28,400 bases of DNA from Caldilineaceae bacterium (GTDB lineage Bacteria > Chloroflexota > Anaerolineae > Caldilineales > Caldilineaceae). The stretch lies in assembly GCA_014879855.1 (NCBI GenBank), contig JACSRH010000219.1:1-28400 (forward strand). The letters run 5' to 3'. Position 1 is the stretch's first letter; each line of letters starts with the position of its first letter. The notes beneath the pieces are model-generated. The model was not told where the DNA came from. It saw only the letters and a program-made list of their open reading frames with translations, and searched no databases. The position numbers and the translations under genes were made by a program. Below, piece after piece: positions 20,724 through 25,653 of this stretch.

Positions 20724-22876
20724 ACGCCCAGCATCCCACGCAGCCGATCCAGTGCGCTGAAGCGGCGTACGTGGACGACGCGCCGCTTGTCTGGTTGGCG
20801 ATCCACCACGACCACCGCGGTGCTCATCATCGCGCCCTCACCAATATAGATGTCATAGCGCCGGTTGCTGATCACAACCCAGTGATAATGGGGCGCGATC
20901 GCCTGCGCCTGTTCGTGCGCTCCCCAGGCAAGCGCTCGTCGATCCACTGCCACGCCTGCCACGTCCGCCGCGGTGCAGGTGGCGCAGAGGCCGGTGCTGT
21001 TAACGCAATCGCTGCAATATTCCTGTCCGCATTGTACGCAGCCGGCGGCGTCGCGCTCACAGTGAAACCTGGTGCAGATGGCACAGGAGTCAGTGCAGCG
21101 CGGACATACAAGATCGTGACAGATGCCACACTCTTCCAAATCGCGGTTGCAGACAACATGGCCGCAATCCGGCATCTTCATGCCGTGTTCGGTGCAGACG
21201 CTGCGCGCGCAGACAACGCAGCGCTTTACGCAGGTGGCGCATCCGCTGCGCTGACAAATCGCACATTCCGTCGTGCTGTGGCTCAGCGCATGGCAGATCG
21301 GACATTCGCGCAGACAAGCATGGCAATATGGTTTGCGATCCGCGGGGTCGATCTGATAAAAGCCCGGGCCGACAATCTGGCCGCAGTCCGTGCATGACAG
21401 CAAGCAGTTCTCACAGAAGCGCTGGCCACTGGCGCTGCACACGCCGGTGTGAGCACTGTATTGCTGGCAGCCCGGGCAACGCACCGCGCAGCGCGCGCAG
21501 ATGAGCGCCGGCGCGTCCTGTGTGCTGGCGACGCCATCCAAACGCAGGTGGCTTTTACACTGGCGCACGCCGCAAGCCGCGCATTCAATCTGGCAGCTAT
21601 GGCAGACATTGTCACCACAGGTGGGGCATCCGCTGATATGCTGCGCGCACGCGCGTTCCCCACAGGCCCAACAGACGGCCCCGCAGTTCTCACAATTTTC
21701 CGCGCCGCACACCGGGCAAGGCGCCACCCCGCAAGTTGTACAGACCAACTCGTTGCACGTTGCGCACAGATGCGTACAGCGTTCGCACGTGACGTGGCCG
21801 CGGGAATCGATGGTGAGATCGGTGGTTTCTGCGCCGCAGGCAAAACAGGTGGGGCGGCGCAATTTTCCGCTGTAGCGATCCTGCTCGACGCGCACAGCCA
21901 CTTCGCGCGACCCGGTGGTCAGCGTCAGGTCGGCCACCGCGGTCGGCGTCTCCAGCGCCACATAGCCCAGCAACTCCACCTCGACGCGCAGGCGATGATT
22001 TTCAATTTCCTCGGCCACTTTGCGTTGTAGATCGGCTTCGAGCGCACGGCGGCGCTCGCCTTCCGGGTCGCGCGCCGCCTGGATCTCGTCGATCTGTTGC
22101 TGGTAGTAGGTGAGCAGCCGATTGAGCGTCTTGTAGAGCCGGGGTAGAATCTCTGCTTCGTGGCTGACGCAGCGCACATCGGCGTGAAAGGTGGCGTAAT
22201 TGCGCGCCTGTTCGGCAAGTCGCACAAGCTGGGTGAGGGGCGGCAGCTTGGGCGGCAATAGTTCGCCGGCCTCGTTGCGCTCGATGGGCACGGCCTCTGC
22301 ATCGGCGAGCATGCGCTCTAGATCGGCGGCAGGCGTCTGGGTTTCGGCTGCGCCCGGCTGCGTCAGTGGGCGGCCGTCATCATCCATCCAGATGGTGTAA
22401 ATTTCCTGTCGCTTATCGTCGGCGCGATAGGTGATGCGCCAGGTAAAGGCGAATGCAGTGCGCGTCCGCTCTTGCAGGCGCAGTCGGCTGACGCTGGCAT
22501 TGGTGGGACGAATGGCGCTCATCAACGCCTCGCCCCCGGCATAGCGCGCGGGCGCGCGTTGCACACTAAAAGCGCCGCGCGCATCGAGAAAGGTCATCAT
22601 CTGGTCAAACACGCGGCTGCCGTGCGCCACAAGTTCAAAACCGCTTTCAGGTTCTGACGTATGGAAGGATAAATGAACCTGTTCCCGCCCAAAATGAGTG
22701 GCTAATTCGGGGGGGAGCTGCACATCCAGGCGGGCGTCGGCAATGGATGGGTTGGCGTGCACCGTTGCCCCAAATTGCGTGAAGTACGCCGCTGTAAAGT
22801 CAGCCAGCGCCATATCCGCTTTGGGCGGTGCGGGGTTGGGTCGTGCAGGTTTCTGCGCTTTGCGTGCCATAGGCAT
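20720..22876 (-). CDS. Large Cys-rich multi-zinc-ribbon protein, function unknown
   Basis: I do not recognise a named family for the whole 716-718-residue protein. Residues about 25-160 form an alpha/beta domain. Residues about 205-300 are helical and charged (YYQQQIDEIQAARD, ADLQRKVAEEIENH). Residues 344-634 contain about 25 CxxC pairs plus single Cys/His, in tandem ribbon or B-box/RING-like units (CFAC, CERC, CATC, CTTC, CPVC and so on). A non-cysteine C-terminal domain (about 640-718) includes HYHWVVISNRRYDIYIGEG. The arrangement before the first CFACG resembles, from memory, the C-terminal part of some Chloroflexota/Deinococcota SNF2-type helicases; this is low-confidence. ATG 22870 is the likely leaderless start, ATG 22876 the longest. 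It is coupled to the radical SAM gene by an ATGA overlap. Confidence 0.8.
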   Translation of the reverse strand: MPMARKAQKPARPNPAPPKADMALADFTAAYFTQFGATVHANPSIADARLDVQLPPELATHFGREQVHLSFHTSEPESGFELVAHGSRVFDQMMTFLDARGAFSVQRAPARYAGGEALMSAIRPTNASVSRLRLQERTRTAFAFTWRITYRADDKRQEIYTIWMDDDGRPLTQPGAAETQTPAADLERMLADAEAVPIERNEAGELLPPKLPPLTQLVRLAEQARNYATFHADVRCVSHEAEILPRLYKTLNRLLTYYQQQIDEIQAARDPEGERRRALEADLQRKVAEEIENHRLRVEVELLGYVALETPTAVADLTLTTGSREVAVRVEQDRYSGKLRRPTCFACGAETTDLTIDSRGHVTCERCTHLCATCNELVCTTCGVAPCPVCGAENCENCGAVCWACGERACAQHISGCPTCGDNVCHSCQIECAACGVRQCKSHLRLDGVASTQDAPALICARCAVRCPGCQQYSAHTGVCSASGQRFCENCLLSCTDCGQIVGPGFYQIDPADRKPYCHACLRECPICHALSHSTTECAICQRSGCATCVKRCVVCARSVCTEHGMKMPDCGHVVCNRDLEECGICHDLVCPRCTDSCAICTRFHCERDAAGCVQCGQEYCSDCVNSTGLCATCTAADVAGVAVDRRALAWGAHEQAQAIAPHYHWVVISNRRYDIYIGEGAMMSTAVVVVDRQPDKRRVVHVRRFSALDRLRGMLGV

Positions 22877-22878
22877 CT

Positions 22879-22907
22879 ATTATAGCCCCAAAGAATATGC
22901 ATATGAA
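22879..22907 (-). promoter_or_regulatory. Promoter of the Cys-rich/radical SAM operon (TTCATA - 17 bp - TATAAT)
   Basis: On the minus strand a perfect TATAAT (22884-22879) lies 17 bp from TTCATA (22907-22902). Transcription should begin near 22872, a base or two before the ATG at 22870, so the mRNA is probably leaderless from the second Met codon. A 10-bp palindrome (22895-22904, ATATGCATAT) overlaps the -35 and could be an operator. Confidence 0.65.
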
Positions 22908-22939
22908 AGTGATGCGGGTTTCGGTTTTATGCAAAGTTA

Positions 22940-22948
22940 TGCTATGAT
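22940..22948 (+). promoter_or_regulatory. Extended -10 promoter for the Xer recombinase gene (TGC TATGAT)
   Basis: TGC precedes TATGAT (22943-22948); no good -35 is seen. TTATGC occurs twice ten bases apart (22927-22932 and 22937-22942). Start near 22955 gives a leader of about 42 bases with a GGAGAGC ribosome-binding site. This promoter is divergent from that of the Cys-rich gene within a 120-bp spacer. Confidence 0.5.
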
Positions 22949-22996
22949 AAGGTGGAATGAGGTGAGCCGTAGAGTGCTGAATTGGAGAGCAATCGT

Positions 22997-23917
22997 ATGC
23001 AAGAGGAAGTTCAACGCTACCTGCTATCGCTCGATGTGGAGGAAGACGCTTCCGATAACACCGTTGCCGCCTATCGCAACGACCTGACTCAACTGCTGAC
23101 TTTTCTGATGCATTACACTGCACCTGATGGTCAGCAAGTCAAAAGCTGGGATCAAGTTACGCCGGCTGTCATCCAAAATTATGTGTTCCATCTCAAGGAT
23201 CGCGACTACGCGTCCTCGACGGTGGCGCGCAAAGTGGCCGCGGTCAAGAGTTTCTTCGAGTTTATACGGATGCATGGCATCATCGAAGAAGACCCGGCTG
23301 CTCTGTTAGAGTCCCCAAAGGTCAAGAAACATATCCCTCATACGATTTCACACGAAGATGTGGAGCGTTTGCTGGCTGCCCCCAAGCGGCAGGAGACGCC
23401 GCAAGCCTGGCGTGACAGCGCCCTGCTCGAAACTCTTTACGCTACTGGGATGCGCGTCACCGAACTGGTGAATCTCAATGTCCAGGATCTCGATCTTGAG
23501 ACAGGACGCATGGTGTGTGGCGCCGACGGCAAACGGCGTCGAGTGGCGCCGCTTGACGCCGCCGTCCAGGAGGCGCTGCGCGTGTACATAGAGCGTGGCC
23601 GGCCGGCGCTGGTGGTGCGCGCAAATGAGCAGGCGCTGTTTCTGAATCATCGCGGCCAACGCCTGACCCGGCAGGGGCTGTGGTTGATCATCAAGCGCTA
23701 TGTCAAAGAGGTCGAGATTCGCGAACAGGTGACGCCGCACACCCTGCGCCACAGCTTCGCCACCCATCTGCTCAATACGGGCGCAGGTTTGCGTGAAGTG
23801 CAACAACGGTTGGGCCACGCCAGCCTCAGCACGACGCAGGTCTACAGGCAGGTCGCTGAAGAATCGGCGCCGGAAATCGAGATCGACGGCAAACCGGTCA
23901 CCCTGGATGAAGATTGA
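22997..23917 (+). CDS. Tyrosine recombinase, XerC/XerD type
   Basis: The 306-residue site-specific recombinase has an N-terminal SAM-like DNA-binding domain (1-105, with AYRNDLTQLLTFL and YASSTVARKVAAVKSFFEF). The catalytic domain carries Arg153 (YATGMRVTELVNL), Lys179 in the beta-hairpin GKRRRV, His248-x-x-Arg251 (PHTLRHSFATHLL), His274 (RLGHASLSTTQVY) and nucleophile Tyr283. Length and domain order fit the chromosome-dimer-resolution XerC/D group. No flanking att-like repeats or mobile genes are seen, so a housekeeping role is favoured over an integrase. The C terminus runs about 20 residues beyond the usual end. GGAGAGC precedes ATG 22997. It overlaps the following SDR gene by 11 bases. 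Confidence 0.93.
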   Translation: MQEEVQRYLLSLDVEEDASDNTVAAYRNDLTQLLTFLMHYTAPDGQQVKSWDQVTPAVIQNYVFHLKDRDYASSTVARKVAAVKSFFEFIRMHGIIEEDPAALLESPKVKKHIPHTISHEDVERLLAAPKRQETPQAWRDSALLETLYATGMRVTELVNLNVQDLDLETGRMVCGADGKRRRVAPLDAAVQEALRVYIERGRPALVVRANEQALFLNHRGQRLTRQGLWLIIKRYVKEVEIREQVTPHTLRHSFATHLLNTGAGLREVQQRLGHASLSTTQVYRQVAEESAPEIEIDGKPVTLDED

Positions 23918-24680
23918 CCTTTCGGGCCGCATCGCTGTCGTCAGTGGCGCGAGCCGCCGCGCGGGCATCGGTGCGGCCATTGCCCACACGCTGGCAAGCG
24001 CCGGCGCCGACATCTTTCTTACCTACTTTTTGCCTTATGACAGCGAAACTTCCCACCTGGGGAGCGACGCGGCTGAGGTGGAAGCATTGCTGAGCGAAAT
24101 TCGTGCGTTGGGCGTGCGCGCCTTTGGCCTGGAGGCAAATCTTAGCCAGCCGCAAACCCCTCACCACATCTTCGACGCCGTGCATGGCTTGCTGGGCGCA
24201 CCCTCGATCCTGGTGAACAACGCCTGCCATTCGGAGGCCGGCGGCCTGCTGCATCTGGACGCTGACCAGCTCGACCGCCACTACGCCGTAAATGTGCGCG
24301 CCACAGTGTTGATGTGTCAGGAATTCGTGCGACGTTGGCAAGGGGAGCGCGGCGGGCGTATCATCAGTATTACGTCGGGGCAGGGCGCGGGGCCGATGCC
24401 CGGCGAACTGGCCTACGTGGTCACGAAAGCCGCCATCGACGCTATGACCGTGACGCTGGCCGCGGAACTGGCCGGCCGCGGCGTCACCGTCAACGCGGTG
24501 GATCCCGGCGCCACCGACACCGGCTGGATGCACGACGACCTGCGCGAGGCGATCGCGGCCAAAACTTATCTGCGTCGGATTGGACTTCCAACCGACGCGG
24601 CCAACCTGGTCTGCTTTTTGGCTTCGCAACAAGCGGAGTGGATAACAGGGCAGGTCATTCGCTCACGCGGCGGCGCCTAA
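23907..24680 (+). CDS. Short-chain dehydrogenase/reductase (3-oxoacyl-ACP-reductase-like)
   Basis: This classical SDR of 257 residues binds NAD(P) through SGASRRAGIG (13-22) and has NNA (104-106), catalytic Ser157 and Tyr170-x-x-x-Lys174 (AYVVTKAAIDAMTV). It ends with the family-typical VNAVDPGATDTGW and ITGQVIRSRGGA. A long insertion around 40-70 (YDSETSHLGSDAAEVEALL in pattern) resembles Bacillus-type FabG paralogues, so a role in fatty-acid or polyol metabolism is plausible but the substrate is unknown. ATG 23907 lies inside the end of the recombinase gene in another frame, so the two are probably co-translated. The in-frame sequence further upstream lies within the recombinase and is not protein-like. 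Confidence 0.92.
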   Translation: MKIDLSGRIAVVSGASRRAGIGAAIAHTLASAGADIFLTYFLPYDSETSHLGSDAAEVEALLSEIRALGVRAFGLEANLSQPQTPHHIFDAVHGLLGAPSILVNNACHSEAGGLLHLDADQLDRHYAVNVRATVLMCQEFVRRWQGERGGRIISITSGQGAGPMPGELAYVVTKAAIDAMTVTLAAELAGRGVTVNAVDPGATDTGWMHDDLREAIAAKTYLRRIGLPTDAANLVCFLASQQAEWITGQVIRSRGGA

Positions 24681-24710
24681 TCTGGTGTGATCCGCGTGCT
24701 ACCTGTCGCT

Positions 24711-25625
24711 TTACCGCCGAGCCGGGGCAGGAACGCCAAGCCTCATTTCCCGCTGATGGCGAATTCCCTCGATGGAATAGATCAGCAGCGCCAGCCAGAT
24801 GATCGCAAAGCCGAGCAGCCGGGTGGTGCTGAAAGGTTCGTGGAAGATGAACAGGCCGACCAAAAGCTGCAACGTCGGTGCGATGTATTGCAGGATGCCC
24901 AGCATCGACAGCGGGATCAACCGCGCGGCCGAAGCGAACCAGAGCAGCGGCACGATAGTGACGACGCTGGTGGAAAGCAGCAACAAGGTCTTGCCCCAGC
25001 CATAGCTCACGAGGCTGTCCGCACCGGTCGTTTCGCGGAAGAAAAGCAGCGCCAGCGCCGGCAGCAGGATCGTGCCCGTCTCCAGTGTGAGTCCCTGCAT
25101 CGACCGCAGCGCGCCCTGTTTTTTGAGCAGCCCGTACAGCCCAAAGGTGAAGGCCAGGATCAGGGCAAGCCAGGGAAGCTGGCCGTAACTGACCGTCAGA
25201 AAAATCACGCCGGCGCTGGCCGTCGCGATCGCCGCCCATTGGCCGCCGCGCAGCCGCTCGCGCAGAAAGATCACGCCGAGCAGCACGCTCACCAGCGGGT
25301 TGATGAAGTAGCCGAGGCTGGTCTCGACGACAAAGCCGGCGTTGACGCCCCAGATGTAGGTGTACCAATTGGCGGCAAGAATGATTCCCGCCGACGCATA
25401 GAGCAGCACCGTGCGCGGCGTACGCAAGGCCGGACGCAACCAGCCCCAGTCCCGGCGCACGGTCAGCAGCATCACCAGCAGGACCACCGACCAGATCACC
25501 CGGTTGGCGAGAATGTCGATCGCCGGCACCGGCGCCAGCAGCCGGAAGTAGAGCGGAAAAATGCCCCACGTCACATAACAGCCAATCGCAAACCATATCC
25601 CGCGCCGTTCGTCGTCGCGCATCAT
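24711..25625 (-). CDS. RarD-like EamA/DMT-family transporter
   Basis: This 304-residue inner-membrane permease has about ten hydrophobic helices and the RarD opening GIWFAIGCYVTWGIFPLYFR, followed by LAPVPAIDILANRVIWS. Further family marks are NWYTYIWGVN and SLGYFINPLVSVLLGVIFL in the first half and the LQYIAPTLQLLVGLFIF repeat in the second. RarD proteins (chloramphenicol-sensitive protein) are presumed exporters of small metabolites. AAAAGGAC lies directly upstream; ATG 25625 or ATG 25622 can serve. It is convergent with the SDR gene (30-base gap) and follows the large membrane fusion gene by 28 bases, so these two minus-strand genes may share a transcript. Confidence 0.9.
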   Translation of the reverse strand: MMRDDERRGIWFAIGCYVTWGIFPLYFRLLAPVPAIDILANRVIWSVVLLVMLLTVRRDWGWLRPALRTPRTVLLYASAGIILAANWYTYIWGVNAGFVVETSLGYFINPLVSVLLGVIFLRERLRGGQWAAIATASAGVIFLTVSYGQLPWLALILAFTFGLYGLLKKQGALRSMQGLTLETGTILLPALALLFFRETTGADSLVSYGWGKTLLLLSTSVVTIVPLLWFASAARLIPLSMLGILQYIAPTLQLLVGLFIFHEPFSTTRLLGFAIIWLALLIYSIEGIRHQREMRLGVPAPARR

Positions 25626-25653
25626 TTTGTCCTTTTCATAGAGAGTTGCCTTT

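Noticed and set aside
22997..23917. Xer-type recombinase as the integrase of a genomic island
   Set aside because: No tRNA, att-like direct repeats, transposase, phage or toxin-antitoxin genes surround it, and composition matches its neighbours; a housekeeping role is simpler.
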